NCBI GenBank assembly: GCA_017983515.1 | Contig: JAGOBF010000012.1 | Location: 1 to 43,104, forward strand | DNA length: 43,104 nucleotides | DNA from: Promineifilum sp. | GTDB taxonomy: Bacteria > Chloroflexota > Anaerolineae > Promineifilales > Promineifilaceae | Reading direction: 5' to 3' | Shown here: positions 31,417 to 39,380 of the stretch, one piece after another | Position numbering within the stretch: position 1 is the first letter of the stretch | Layout of the letters: every line of letters begins with the position of its first letter | The notes under the pieces: model-generated | Told to the model about the DNA's origin: nothing | The model's database searches: none | The model's input: the letters and a program-made list of their open reading frames with translations, nothing else | Position numbers and translations under genes: made by a program

Positions 31417-32604
31417 ATGCCAGAAGATGGACGCACTGCATGGTTGCGGGATGAGATCAGGAACCTCCGGGATGCCGGCCTATATAACCACATTCGCACG
31501 ATCGAGTCGCCGATGGATGCCTGGGTAACCATCGACGGCCGCCGCCTGCTCAATTTTTGCGCCAATAACTATTTGGGGCTGGCTAACCATCCCCGCATTC
31601 GTCAGGCGGCCATACGGGGTATTGAGACGTATGGTGTGGGGCCGGGGGCGGTTCGTTCGATAGCCGGCACGACCTCGCTCCACGTGGAGCTGGAAAAGGA
31701 GCTGGCCGCGTTCAAACGCGCCGAAGCCTGTGTTACCTTTCAAAGCGGCTTCACGGCCAATCTGGCGACCATTCCCGCGCTTGTCGGCCCCGGCGACCTC
31801 ATCTTCTCCGACGAGTTGAATCACGCCAGCATCATCGACGGCTCCCGCCTGAGCCGGGCGGAGGTGGTGCGTTACGCCCACAATAACGTCGATGACCTGC
31901 GGACCAGGATCGCCGCGCGCGAGGACTATAACCGCCGTCTGATTATCACTGACGGCGTGTTCAGCATGGACGGCGACATCGCGCCGCTGGACCAGATCGC
32001 CGACGTGGCCGATGAGTCCGGTATTATGCTGATGGTCGACGATGCCCACGGCGAGGGCGTTCTGGGGCAGGGCGGTCGCGGCATCGTCGACCATTTCGGC
32101 CTGCATGGTCGGGTCGACGTCGAAGTGGGGACGTTGAGTAAGGCTTTTGGGGTAATGGGGGGACTGGTGGCGGGCAAGTCGATCATCGTCGAGTGGCTAC
32201 GGCAGCGCGGGCGGCCGTTCCTCTTCAGCAGCGCCATGACCGCGCCCGACGCCGCGGCCTGCATCGAGGCGGTGAAGATATTGAGCGAATCGACCGAGTT
32301 GATCGACCGCCTGTGGGCCAATGCCGAACTGTTCCGCAAGGAGATGCAGGCGATGGGCTTCAATACCGGCTTCAGCCAGACGCCCATCGTACCGGTGATG
32401 CTGGGCGAGGCGACGCTGGCGCAGCAATTTAGCCGCCGCCTGCTGGATGAGGGCGTCTTCGCCATGGCCATCGCCTATCCGACGGTGGCCCAGGGCAAGG
32501 CGCGCATCCGCGTAATGAATTCGGCCGCCCACAACCTCAGCGACATCGAGATCGCCCTGGAGACGTTCGGGCGGGTCGGCCGCGAGTTGGGCGTTATAGC
32601 GTAA
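31417..32604 (+). CDS. kbl: Glycine C-acetyltransferase (2-amino-3-ketobutyrate CoA ligase)
   Basis: 395 aa from the ATG at 31417 with AGAGAGGA upstream; an in-frame GTG at 31402 is less likely. A PLP-dependent alpha-oxoamine synthase: LLNFCANNYLGLANHPRI near residue 45, GVGPGAVRSIAGTTSLHVEL, VDDAHGEGVLGQGGRG with the cofactor Asp and His, and the PLP lysine in GTLSKAFGVMGG. It converts 2-amino-3-oxobutyrate and CoA to glycine and acetyl-CoA in threonine breakdown. No threonine dehydrogenase is adjacent. The related BioF and ALAS enzymes share motifs, but CANNYLGL and the overall sequence favour Kbl. Its end overlaps the convergent MBL gene by 11 bases. Confidence 0.88.
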   Translation: MPEDGRTAWLRDEIRNLRDAGLYNHIRTIESPMDAWVTIDGRRLLNFCANNYLGLANHPRIRQAAIRGIETYGVGPGAVRSIAGTTSLHVELEKELAAFKRAEACVTFQSGFTANLATIPALVGPGDLIFSDELNHASIIDGSRLSRAEVVRYAHNNVDDLRTRIAAREDYNRRLIITDGVFSMDGDIAPLDQIADVADESGIMLMVDDAHGEGVLGQGGRGIVDHFGLHGRVDVEVGTLSKAFGVMGGLVAGKSIIVEWLRQRGRPFLFSSAMTAPDAAACIEAVKILSESTELIDRLWANAELFRKEMQAMGFNTGFSQTPIVPVMLGEATLAQQFSRRLLDEGVFAMAIAYPTVAQGKARIRVMNSAAHNLSDIEIALETFGRVGRELGVIA

Positions 32605-34003
32605 AGCGCTGTCCCAATTCCGGCACGTCGACCTGTGGGAAACCGAGCTGGGTGCGCAGCCGTTCGGCCAGGGCCAGGGCCGCATCCGGCTCGCCGTGCA
32701 CCAGGAAGGTGCGGCGCGGGGCCGGCTTAAAGTGGCCGGCCCAGGCGATTAGCTCCGAGCGATCGGCGTGGCCGCTCATGCCGCTCAGGCTGGCGACGCG
32801 GGCACGGACATCGTAATCCTCGCCGAATATCTTGATGCGCTTGTGGCCTTCCACGATGCGCCGGCCGAGCGTGTTGACGGCCTGGAAGCCGGTGATGAGC
32901 ACGGTGTTACGCCCATCCTCGACGTTGTTCTTAAGATGATGCAGGATGCGCCCCGCCTCGGCCATGCCGCTGGCGCTTATGATGACGGCCGGCGACTTGA
33001 CGAAGTTGAGGGCTTTGGAATCCTCCACGGAGCGGGTGTAGTGCATCAGCCGAAAGCCGAACGGGTCGTGATCGGTGTCAGTCATCAGGACTTCAGCCGT
33101 TTCTTCATCATAGGCTTCCGGATGGGCGCGGAAGACGCTCGTCGCGTCGATGGCTAGCGGGCTGTCCACGTATACCGCCAGATCGCGGGGCAAGTCGCCC
33201 TTTTCCACCAGGTTGTTCAAACGATAGACCAGCTCCTGCGTGCGGCCGATGGCGAAAGCCGGCACGACGACCTTGCCGCCCTGCTTCACCGTGTCGCGGA
33301 TGATGTCCTCGAGCATGTGGTCGGTATCTTGATCGTCGGGATGCTCGCGGTCACCGTAGGTGCTCTCCAGCAGCAGAATATCGGCTTTGTCGAGGAACAC
33401 GGGATCATTCAGGATCGGCCGGTGGGCGCGGCCGAGATCGCCGCTGAACACCAGTCGTTGCGTCGTGCCGCTGTCCTTGTCTTCCATGTCCAGCGCTACC
33501 AGCGCCGATCCCAGGACGTGGCCCGCGTCATAGAACGTCAGCGTGATGCCCGGCGCGACGTTGTAGGGCCGCTCGTAGCCGATGCCGATGAAGAGCTTGA
33601 GACTGTCCAGCGCGTCGGCCATCGTGTAGATGGGCTCCAGCGGCGGCAGATCGTCGCGGCGGCGTTTTTTGTTCAAATACTCGCTGTCCATCTCCTGAAT
33701 CTTGGCGCTGTCGCGCAGCATAATGTTGCACAGATCACGCGTGGCGAAGGTAGAGATGATGTCGCCGGTGAATCCGCTCTTCACCAGGTTAGGAATGTTG
33801 CCGCTGTGGTCGATGTGGGCGTGGGAAAGGATGAGGACGTCGATCGACGCGGCGTCGAACGGCAATTGGCGGTTGCGATCCTTACTCTCCTGGCGAGGCC
33901 CTTGATACAGGCCGCAATCGAGCAAAATGCGGTAGCCGTTGACATCGAGCAAATGCTGCGACCCGGTGACGGTTCGCGCGGCCCCAAAAAAAGTGATTTC
34001 CAT
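32594..34003 (-). CDS. MBL-fold/beta-CASP RNA-processing exonuclease family protein
   Basis: 469 aa. The metallo-beta-lactamase core has LSHAHIDHSGNIPNLV (HxHxDH motif, near residue 58) and VFSGDLGRAHRPIL with the later metal-binding Asp. The beta-CASP insert follows (VVVPAFAIGRTQELVYRLNN), then SASGMAEAGRILHHLKNN and the terminal ASLSGMSGHADRSELIAW and FLVHGE, all typical of the Ysh1/CPSF73-like bacterial group. It should cleave or trim RNA with two zinc ions. GGAGG lies 6 bases before the ATG. The C-terminal codons overlap the end of the kbl gene on the other strand. Confidence 0.92.
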   Translation of the reverse strand: MEITFFGAARTVTGSQHLLDVNGYRILLDCGLYQGPRQESKDRNRQLPFDAASIDVLILSHAHIDHSGNIPNLVKSGFTGDIISTFATRDLCNIMLRDSAKIQEMDSEYLNKKRRRDDLPPLEPIYTMADALDSLKLFIGIGYERPYNVAPGITLTFYDAGHVLGSALVALDMEDKDSGTTQRLVFSGDLGRAHRPILNDPVFLDKADILLLESTYGDREHPDDQDTDHMLEDIIRDTVKQGGKVVVPAFAIGRTQELVYRLNNLVEKGDLPRDLAVYVDSPLAIDATSVFRAHPEAYDEETAEVLMTDTDHDPFGFRLMHYTRSVEDSKALNFVKSPAVIISASGMAEAGRILHHLKNNVEDGRNTVLITGFQAVNTLGRRIVEGHKRIKIFGEDYDVRARVASLSGMSGHADRSELIAWAGHFKPAPRRTFLVHGEPDAALALAERLRTQLGFPQVDVPELGQRFTL

Positions 34004-34058
34004 AATATCCTCCCGGACGGTTGGCTTGTGACCTAATCGGCGATCTTACCTCAATACA

Positions 34059-35204
34059 TCAAACCAGACGCAACACCTCGGCCCCATAGGTGGCGAGCCG
34101 CCAGCGGCCGAGCGTCTCCAGCGCCTCCAGTTCCTCGAGCGTTCGTGGGGCGGCCTGGGCGATTGCCCAGAGCGCGTCACGGCTGACAATGACGTCGGAT
34201 TCGACGCCGCGCGCTCTGGCGCGCGATTTGCGCCAGTTATGGAGGCGATCATAGCGATTGAGGACATCATCAGGCGGCCGTTTTGTGCGTTTGGGCGGCT
34301 GTGGGGCGGGCGAGCGGCGGGACTCGTCAATCACCTGCAGGAAGCGGTGACCATAGCGGCGCTGTTGGCCGTCGGACATGCCGTGGATATCGTCCAGCTC
34401 GCTCATGCGGGCCGGCAGTCTGGTCGCCAGTTCCAGCAGCGTCCGCTCTCCAGCCACCTTGAACGGGGGGACATCGCGTCGTTTGGCTTCGCGATTTCGG
34501 AAAAGATAGAGACCCTGCAAGACCGCCTGCTGCTCCGACGACAAATCGAAAGCGCCATTGATGGACCAAAAGCCGTCAGGATCGAAATCGGTATCCGGCA
34601 GGCGCACCAGGGCCTGTTCCATGAAGATTTCGTTGGCTTCGTCGGCGTGGCCGCCGGCCTCCAACTGGGCCGCCAGCTGATCGCGCAGGGGCAGCAAATA
34701 GTGAGTGTCTTTTTGGGCGTAGGCCAACTCGGCGGTGGAGAGGGGGCGCTTGCACCAATTGGCCTTTTGGAAGCGCTTGCTGGTGCTAACGCCGTAGAAC
34801 TTCTCCAGCAGGTTGGCCAGCCCCATCTGCGAATAGCCCAGGATGCGCACGGCCCACATCGTGTCGAACAGATTGTGCAAATGCCAGCCGAAGTCTCGTC
34901 TCATAAGAATCAGGTCGTACTCGGCGGCGTGGAAGACCTTCTCAACGGCCGGATCGGCGATGATCTCGCCCAGGGGGTCGAGTTGAATGTTACTCACCGG
35001 ATCGACGATGTAGTCGGCGTCGGAGGTGGAGATCTGCATCAGGCAGGTACGCTCCTGATAGGCGAACATGCTGTTGGCCTCCAGGTCAATCGCCAGACGG
35101 GGCGCTTGCCGCAGTTCGCGCAAGCAGGCAGCCCAGCCGGCGGGCGTGTCAATGTATTGAAATGGGGGCAGCTCCCCCGTACGATCAGGATTGTCTGGCG
35201 TCAT
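34059..35204 (-). CDS. rnd: Ribonuclease D-like 3'-5' exonuclease with HRDC domain
   Basis: 381 aa from the ATG at 35204; the frame extends upstream into the epimerase gene without family sequence. The DEDD exonuclease motifs are LAIDLEANSMF (about residue 35), VFHAAEYDLILMRRDF and AYAQKDTHYLLPLRD. At least one HRDC domain follows (about 205-285, FRNREAKRRDVPPFKVAGER), then a second C-terminal helical region near residues 320-380 that resembles the second HRDC of RNase D. It trims tRNA and other RNA 3' ends. It begins 20 bases inside the epimerase gene, so it is coupled to it and to RecJ. Confidence 0.9.
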   Translation of the reverse strand: MTPDNPDRTGELPPFQYIDTPAGWAACLRELRQAPRLAIDLEANSMFAYQERTCLMQISTSDADYIVDPVSNIQLDPLGEIIADPAVEKVFHAAEYDLILMRRDFGWHLHNLFDTMWAVRILGYSQMGLANLLEKFYGVSTSKRFQKANWCKRPLSTAELAYAQKDTHYLLPLRDQLAAQLEAGGHADEANEIFMEQALVRLPDTDFDPDGFWSINGAFDLSSEQQAVLQGLYLFRNREAKRRDVPPFKVAGERTLLELATRLPARMSELDDIHGMSDGQQRRYGHRFLQVIDESRRSPAPQPPKRTKRPPDDVLNRYDRLHNWRKSRARARGVESDVIVSRDALWAIAQAAPRTLEELEALETLGRWRLATYGAEVLRLV

Positions 35205-36147
35205 GCTGTAGATACCATTCCCAGAAGCGGCGCACACCCTCGGCCACGGAGACGGACGGCTGATAGTCGAGCAGGCGACGGGCCTTGCTGATGTCGGCTT
35301 CGTTGCGCACAAAATCGGCCGCCAGGCGCGGCGTCGGCGTTACATTGGCCTTGCGTCCGCTGATCTCTTCCATGAGGGCCACGAAGTTCGCCAGCAGCAC
35401 CGGCTCACCGCGGCCCAGATTGATGATCTCGTAGCCCAGCGGCCGGTCGAGGGCGGCGACGATGCCGCTGACCGTGTCGTCGACGAACGTCCAGTCGCGA
35501 AACATCTGCCCGTTGTCATAGAGGGGGATGTCCTGACCTTTCATCAGACTGTCGGCCAGAAGATAAGCCATCATATCCGGCCGCCCGTTAGGGCCGTAGA
35601 CGGTGAAAAAGCGCAGCACGGTCAGATTCTGCCCGAAAAGGTGATGATAGCTGTACCCCAGGATTTCGGCGGCGCGCTTGGCGGCAGCGTAGGGTTGCAG
35701 CGGCCGGTCGCACGGGTCAGTCTCCACGAAGGGGATTTGCGTGGTGTTGCCGTAGACCGAGGACGTGGAGGCGAATACGAAATTCTCGACATGGCCCGTG
35801 GCGCGCGCCGCGTCGAGCAGATTTTGGGTGCCGTTCAGGTTAACGTTGACGTAGAGGTCGGGATGAGTGACCGCGTTACGGACACCGGCCATGGCCGCGA
35901 GGTGGGCGACGTGGGTAATGGCGTGGTCGGCCAGTATGGACAATATGTGCCCGCGGTCGCGCACATCGGCTTCAATCATACGAAAGTTGGGGTATTCGTT
36001 TAGCCTCTTTTCGTTGGCTCGTTTGCGCGCCGGGTCGTAGTAGTCGTTGAAGTTATCAAGCCCGACGACGTCATCCCCGCGACGGCACAAGCGATCGGCC
36101 AGATGGCTGCCGATAAAACCGGCCGCGCCGGTGACGAGTACGGTCAT
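35185..36147 (-). CDS. NAD-dependent sugar-nucleotide epimerase/dehydratase (UDP-glucuronate 4-epimerase-like)
   Basis: 320 aa extended SDR. The Rossmann opening is VTGAAGFIGSHLADRL. DNFNDYYDPARKRANEKRL closely resembles UDP-glucuronate 4-epimerases, and YAAAKRAAE gives the YxxxK catalytic pair, followed by LTVLRFFTVYGPNGRPDM and MFRDWTFVDDTVSG. It probably interconverts UDP-sugars for surface polysaccharides; UDP-glucose 4-epimerase is the main alternative. Its ATG overlaps the RecJ stop as ATGA, a standard coupling arrangement, and its end overlaps RNase D by 20 bases. The pairing with two nucleases is odd in function and probably only an operon of convenience. Confidence 0.9.
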   Translation of the reverse strand: MTVLVTGAAGFIGSHLADRLCRRGDDVVGLDNFNDYYDPARKRANEKRLNEYPNFRMIEADVRDRGHILSILADHAITHVAHLAAMAGVRNAVTHPDLYVNVNLNGTQNLLDAARATGHVENFVFASTSSVYGNTTQIPFVETDPCDRPLQPYAAAKRAAEILGYSYHHLFGQNLTVLRFFTVYGPNGRPDMMAYLLADSLMKGQDIPLYDNGQMFRDWTFVDDTVSGIVAALDRPLGYEIINLGRGEPVLLANFVALMEEISGRKANVTPTPRLAADFVRNEADISKARRLLDYQPSVSVAEGVRRFWEWYLQHDARQS

Positions 36148-37922
36148 AGCGTGATGCTCTCTTCCTCAGTGGGCCGAATGTCCTCGATGACGAGTTGGAG
36201 ATTGGTGTTGCCCTGCCAACGATTGACGCTGACCCGATAGGCTATATCCACGTGCTGCGGCAATTGGCCGGCCCATTCTCCCTGGCGGAAAGCGATGGCC
36301 GGGAACGCCTGCGTCGGCCGCCCCGATCCGCCGCCATAGCGGTCAGAACCGTTGCGGTGCGCGTCGACGACGAACATTTGCAGATGGCCGCCGTCTGCGC
36401 CGACGGGCCGATGGCTGACGATCTCGACCGCGCGACTGAGCAGGAGCGGCTGGGGGTTCTGGAATCCGGTCGGCTCCAGCTTCTCCAACGTACCGTGGAG
36501 CGCCCAATCGACCTCGCTCAGGGGCAGCGCAGCGTCGATGCGCAGGCTCGGCCGCAAATCTTGCTCGCCCAGTTGCTCCACGGCGATGTCGGTCATGCGG
36601 GCGATGAACTCCGGCAGATGCTCGTTGCGGAGGGTGAATCCGGCGGCCTGGGCGTGGCCGCCATGCCGAACGAGCAGATCGGACACCTGATCCAACGCCC
36701 GGGTGATGTGGAATTCCGGGATAGAGCGGCAGGACCCCCGGCTTTCCTCCTCGCCCTGTTCCATGATGATGGTGGGACGATAATTCTTCTCGGCCAGGCG
36801 ACCGGCCACCAGGCCGACGATGCCGGAGGCGAACTCGGGGCTGCCGGCAATGATGAGCGGTGCGCCCGGATCGACCATCTCCTCGGCCATGACGGTGAGG
36901 CGGCGCGTCAGGGCCTGGCGCTTGCGGTTCAGTTCATCCAGAACCCGGGCTTGCTCCTGGGCGCTGGCCGAATTGGTGGCGATGAGCAGCCGGGCGGCGT
37001 CGTAGGCATGGGCCAGGCGGCCGGCGGCATTGATGCGCGGGCCAAGCGCGAAGCCGATGCTCTCGGCCGTCATTTGCCCCGGCGACAAGCCGCTGACATT
37101 CATCAGCGCGGCGATTCCCGGCCGGCGCACTTCGTTCAGCACGGCCAGCCCCTCGGCCACCAGCTTGCGGTTCTCGCCCACCAGCGGGGCCAGGTCGGCC
37201 ACGGTGCCGATGGCTACCAGGTCGAGCAAAGCCGACTCGTCGATGGCCGCGCCACCGGGCGCGGCGCGAGCCAACGCCTGGGCCAGCTTATAGGCGATGC
37301 CGACGCCGGCCAACATCCTTTCCGGATAGACGGAGTCGGTTCGCTTGGGGTTAATCACGGCTACGGCCGGCGGGAGCGTGAGGCCCAGGCTGTGATGGTC
37401 GGTGATGATCATGTCCAGCCCGATGGCCTGGGCATGAGCGGCTTCAACGGGAGAGCGAATGCCGCAGTCGACACTGATGATCAGGCCCGCGCCCTTGGCC
37501 CGCAGGGAGGTCAGGGCCTCCAGGTTTAGCCCGTAACCTTCATCGACCCGGTCGGGGATGTAGGGCACGACCAACCGACGGTCATCCACGAGAGCGCGCA
37601 ACGCTTCCGTCAGCAGGACGGTCGAGGTGACGCCGTCCGCGTCAAAATCGCCGTAGACGACGATCATTTCGCCGTCGCGCACGGCGCGGACGATGCGGTC
37701 GACGGCCGGCTCCATGTCGGCCAACTCGAAGGGGTCACGCGATTGGAGGTAATGGTTGTCCAGAAACGACTGGATTTGCCCCGGCTGAGTCAGGCCCCGG
37801 TTGTGCAGGATTTGCCTCAACACGGGATGGACGGCGTCGCCGGCAGTAGAGCGAGACGAGTCCTGGGCCAGTTCGGCGGCGACCAGCCAGCTATATTCGC
37901 GTAAGGTTTCAGGCCGTTTCAT
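36144..37922 (-). CDS. recJ: Single-stranded-DNA-specific exonuclease RecJ
   Basis: 592 aa from the ATG at 37922; a GTG six codons upstream lies inside the predicted -10 box. DHH phosphoesterase motifs: VVYGDFDADGVTSTVLLTEA near residue 91, ISVDCGI, and ITDHHSLGL (the DHH). The DHHA1 region contains SPEFASGIVGLVAGRLAEKN and RHGGHAQAAGFTLR. A C-terminal OB-type domain of about 120 residues follows. RecJ degrades single-stranded DNA 5' to 3' in RecF-pathway recombination and base-excision or mismatch repair. It heads the operon with the epimerase and RNase D. The ATG has no Shine-Dalgarno and is 8 bases from the -10, so the mRNA looks leaderless. Confidence 0.93.
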   Translation of the reverse strand: MKRPETLREYSWLVAAELAQDSSRSTAGDAVHPVLRQILHNRGLTQPGQIQSFLDNHYLQSRDPFELADMEPAVDRIVRAVRDGEMIVVYGDFDADGVTSTVLLTEALRALVDDRRLVVPYIPDRVDEGYGLNLEALTSLRAKGAGLIISVDCGIRSPVEAAHAQAIGLDMIITDHHSLGLTLPPAVAVINPKRTDSVYPERMLAGVGIAYKLAQALARAAPGGAAIDESALLDLVAIGTVADLAPLVGENRKLVAEGLAVLNEVRRPGIAALMNVSGLSPGQMTAESIGFALGPRINAAGRLAHAYDAARLLIATNSASAQEQARVLDELNRKRQALTRRLTVMAEEMVDPGAPLIIAGSPEFASGIVGLVAGRLAEKNYRPTIIMEQGEEESRGSCRSIPEFHITRALDQVSDLLVRHGGHAQAAGFTLRNEHLPEFIARMTDIAVEQLGEQDLRPSLRIDAALPLSEVDWALHGTLEKLEPTGFQNPQPLLLSRAVEIVSHRPVGADGGHLQMFVVDAHRNGSDRYGGGSGRPTQAFPAIAFRQGEWAGQLPQHVDIAYRVSVNRWQGNTNLQLVIEDIRPTEEESITL

Positions 37923-37930
37923 ATGCTTGA

Positions 37931-37959
37931 ATGGTAACACGGGCGGCGTTAATCCTCAA
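37931..37959 (-). promoter_or_regulatory. Promoter of the recJ operon
   Basis: Minus strand: TTGAGG (37954-37959), 17-base spacer, TACCAT (37931-37936), preceded by TGT (extended). Eight bases separate it from the ATG at 37922. Confidence 0.5.
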
Positions 37960-37995
37960 ACGGGACGCGATCATCGCCGCCGCGCCGACGACTTT

Positions 37996-38025
37996 TTGGA
38001 GCATTGGACGGGATAGAACTATACT
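37996..38025 (+). promoter_or_regulatory. Promoter of the YihY/BrkB gene
   Basis: TTGGAG (37996-38001), an 18-base spacer and TATACT (38020-38025). Transcription near 38032 leaves a leader of about 20 bases before the ATG at 38053. Confidence 0.6.
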
Positions 38026-38052
38026 CTTTTTACCTGTGGAAATTAAGAAGAA

Positions 38053-38973
38053 ATGGGCAACTTAACTCCTGGGCCGCAAGGAGCACGGCTTGACCGCCGC
38101 CAATGGCTAAAAATCGATCTGCTGCCGGCCGTCAGGCGGTGGGGCGGGTTAATCCTGCGCGCATTCCAGGATACCATGGCCCCGGAATCGCAACTGATCG
38201 CCTCCTCCATCGGCTACTACACGCTGTTCTCCGTTTTTCCCTTGTCGTTGCTGGTGGTGGCCATCGCCAGCAACTGGATTGATCCCCTGATGGCCGAGAT
38301 GCGCATCGTCGCCGAGATGGAGTTCATTATCCCCGGCCTGGAGTCGCTGCTGGGCGAGAATCTGCAAAACCTCGTCAGCGCTCGCGGGCAGATCACCGGC
38401 CTGGCGGCGCTCATGTTGGTCTGGTCGGCCTCCAACGTGTTCAATGTAATCACGCGCTCCATGGACCGGATATGGGGCGCGGACATCAATCACCGCCGCT
38501 CGGTGTGGCGCCACCGCACGCTGGCGGTGGTCATGGTGCTGGCTATTACGATGCTGCTCCTGGTGGCCTCCTCGGCTGAAGGGACCATTGTGACCATCAT
38601 CAATAGCTTGCTGCCCTCGGCCCTTTCTGGCATTGCCCCCTTCACGACCCGTTTTTGGGCTATCTTTCTCAACGTCCTGCTGTTCGCATTGCTCTATTCG
38701 TTCATGCCCCATATTAAAGTCGGCTGGCGCGAAGTATTGCCCGGAGCTATCGTATCCGGTCTGTTGTGGCATTTCGCCAAACAGCTCTTCTTGTACTTCG
38801 TGGCCACCTATTTATCGCGATCCAATCTAATCTACGGTTCGGTCGGGACGATCATCGCCTTCCTGACCTGGACTTATTTTAGTAGCCTCATCCTCCTTCT
38901 GGGCGCTTATCTCAATCGCTATGCCGCGGCCGAGCGCCGGCTGCCGGCCGTCGACGCCCGGCCGCAAGCCTAA
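38053..38973 (+). CDS. YihY/BrkB-family inner membrane protein
   Basis: 306 aa with a cytoplasmic N-terminus of about 45 residues and six predicted helices between residues 50 and 295. The family opening is visible: SQLIASSIGYYTLFSVFPLSLLVVAI (split here only by the membrane boundary). Later come LMLVWSASNVFNVITRSMDRIWG and PGAIVSGLLWHFAKQLFLYF, with YGSVGTIIAFLTWTYFSSLI near the end. Members were once called RNase BN in error; the function is not established, though transport or envelope roles are suspected. It is transcribed alone: a large hairpin and a new promoter follow before the Cas4-like genes. Confidence 0.9.
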   Translation: MGNLTPGPQGARLDRRQWLKIDLLPAVRRWGGLILRAFQDTMAPESQLIASSIGYYTLFSVFPLSLLVVAIASNWIDPLMAEMRIVAEMEFIIPGLESLLGENLQNLVSARGQITGLAALMLVWSASNVFNVITRSMDRIWGADINHRRSVWRHRTLAVVMVLAITMLLLVASSAEGTIVTIINSLLPSALSGIAPFTTRFWAIFLNVLLFALLYSFMPHIKVGWREVLPGAIVSGLLWHFAKQLFLYFVATYLSRSNLIYGSVGTIIAFLTWTYFSSLILLLGAYLNRYAAAERRLPAVDARPQA

Positions 38974-39004
38974 TCGCCTGCTCCAATTGCCATAGACCAG
39001 ACAA

Positions 39005-39048
39005 GGGGCGTGCCTGGCCCTGGATTCATTTTGGTCTGGGTACGCCCC
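39005..39048. terminator. Hairpin after the YihY gene, possible terminator
   Basis: GGGGCGTGCC (39005-39014) pairs with GGTACGCCCC (39039-39048) with one G-U. AGACC (38994-38998) can also pair with GGTCT (39055-39059). No T run follows. It separates the YihY transcript from the promoter of the split Cas4-like genes. Confidence 0.45.
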
Positions 39049-39062
39049 GGGTCAGGTCTCAC

Positions 39063-39090
39063 TTGACAGCCGCCGGTAAGTCAATACAAT
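39063..39090 (+). promoter_or_regulatory. Promoter of the split Cas4-like genes
   Basis: TTGACA (39063-39068), a 16-base spacer and TACAAT (39085-39090). Only 7 bases lie before the ATG at 39098, so the mRNA should be leaderless. Confidence 0.7.
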
Positions 39091-39097
39091 AGAACAT

Positions 39098-39337
39098 ATG
39101 AGCTATCCGTGGATTCGGGCCAGCGAGATCGGTGAATATGTCTATTGCCGGCGTTCCTGGTGGCTGCGCCGGGTACGGGCCGTAGCGTCGATCAACGTCA
39201 CGCAGATGCAGGCCGGAACCCGCTACCACGAGCAGCACGGCCGCGCTGTGGAGATGTCCGTCTGGCTGCGGCGGCTGGCCTACGTGATCCTGTTTTGTGC
39301 CATCGCGGTGCTGGTTTTCCAATTGTTGTCCGGATGA
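39098..39337 (+). CDS. N-terminal half of a Cas4-like (PD-(D/E)XK) protein, membrane-anchored
   Basis: 79 aa. Residues 7-48 match the start of the Cas4/Dna2 nuclease family: ASEIGEYVYCRRSWWLRR, with the first Fe-S cysteine of Cas4 at Cys17, then MQAGTRYHEQHGR with His44 in the position of nuclease motif I. The protein then ends in a membrane helix (about 60-77, AYVILFCAIAVLVFQLL). Basic residues before the helix predict an N-in orientation, so the Cas4-like part faces the cytoplasm. The catalytic D and ExK motifs and the other three Cys are absent here but present in the next gene, 43 bases downstream in another frame. It has a good promoter. Alone it cannot be an active nuclease. Confidence 0.75.
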   Translation: MSYPWIRASEIGEYVYCRRSWWLRRVRAVASINVTQMQAGTRYHEQHGRAVEMSVWLRRLAYVILFCAIAVLVFQLLSG

Positions 39338-39380
39338 GGCGAGTGGAGATCGAGGGAGATATACCTGAACGGGTAAGAAC

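Noticed and set aside
34239..35291. A 350-aa plus-strand ORF
   Set aside because: Shadow of the RNase D gene; no family features.
36195..37529. A 444-aa plus-strand ORF
   Set aside because: Shadow of recJ, caused by high GC at third positions; composition is Gly/Gln/His-rich without motifs.
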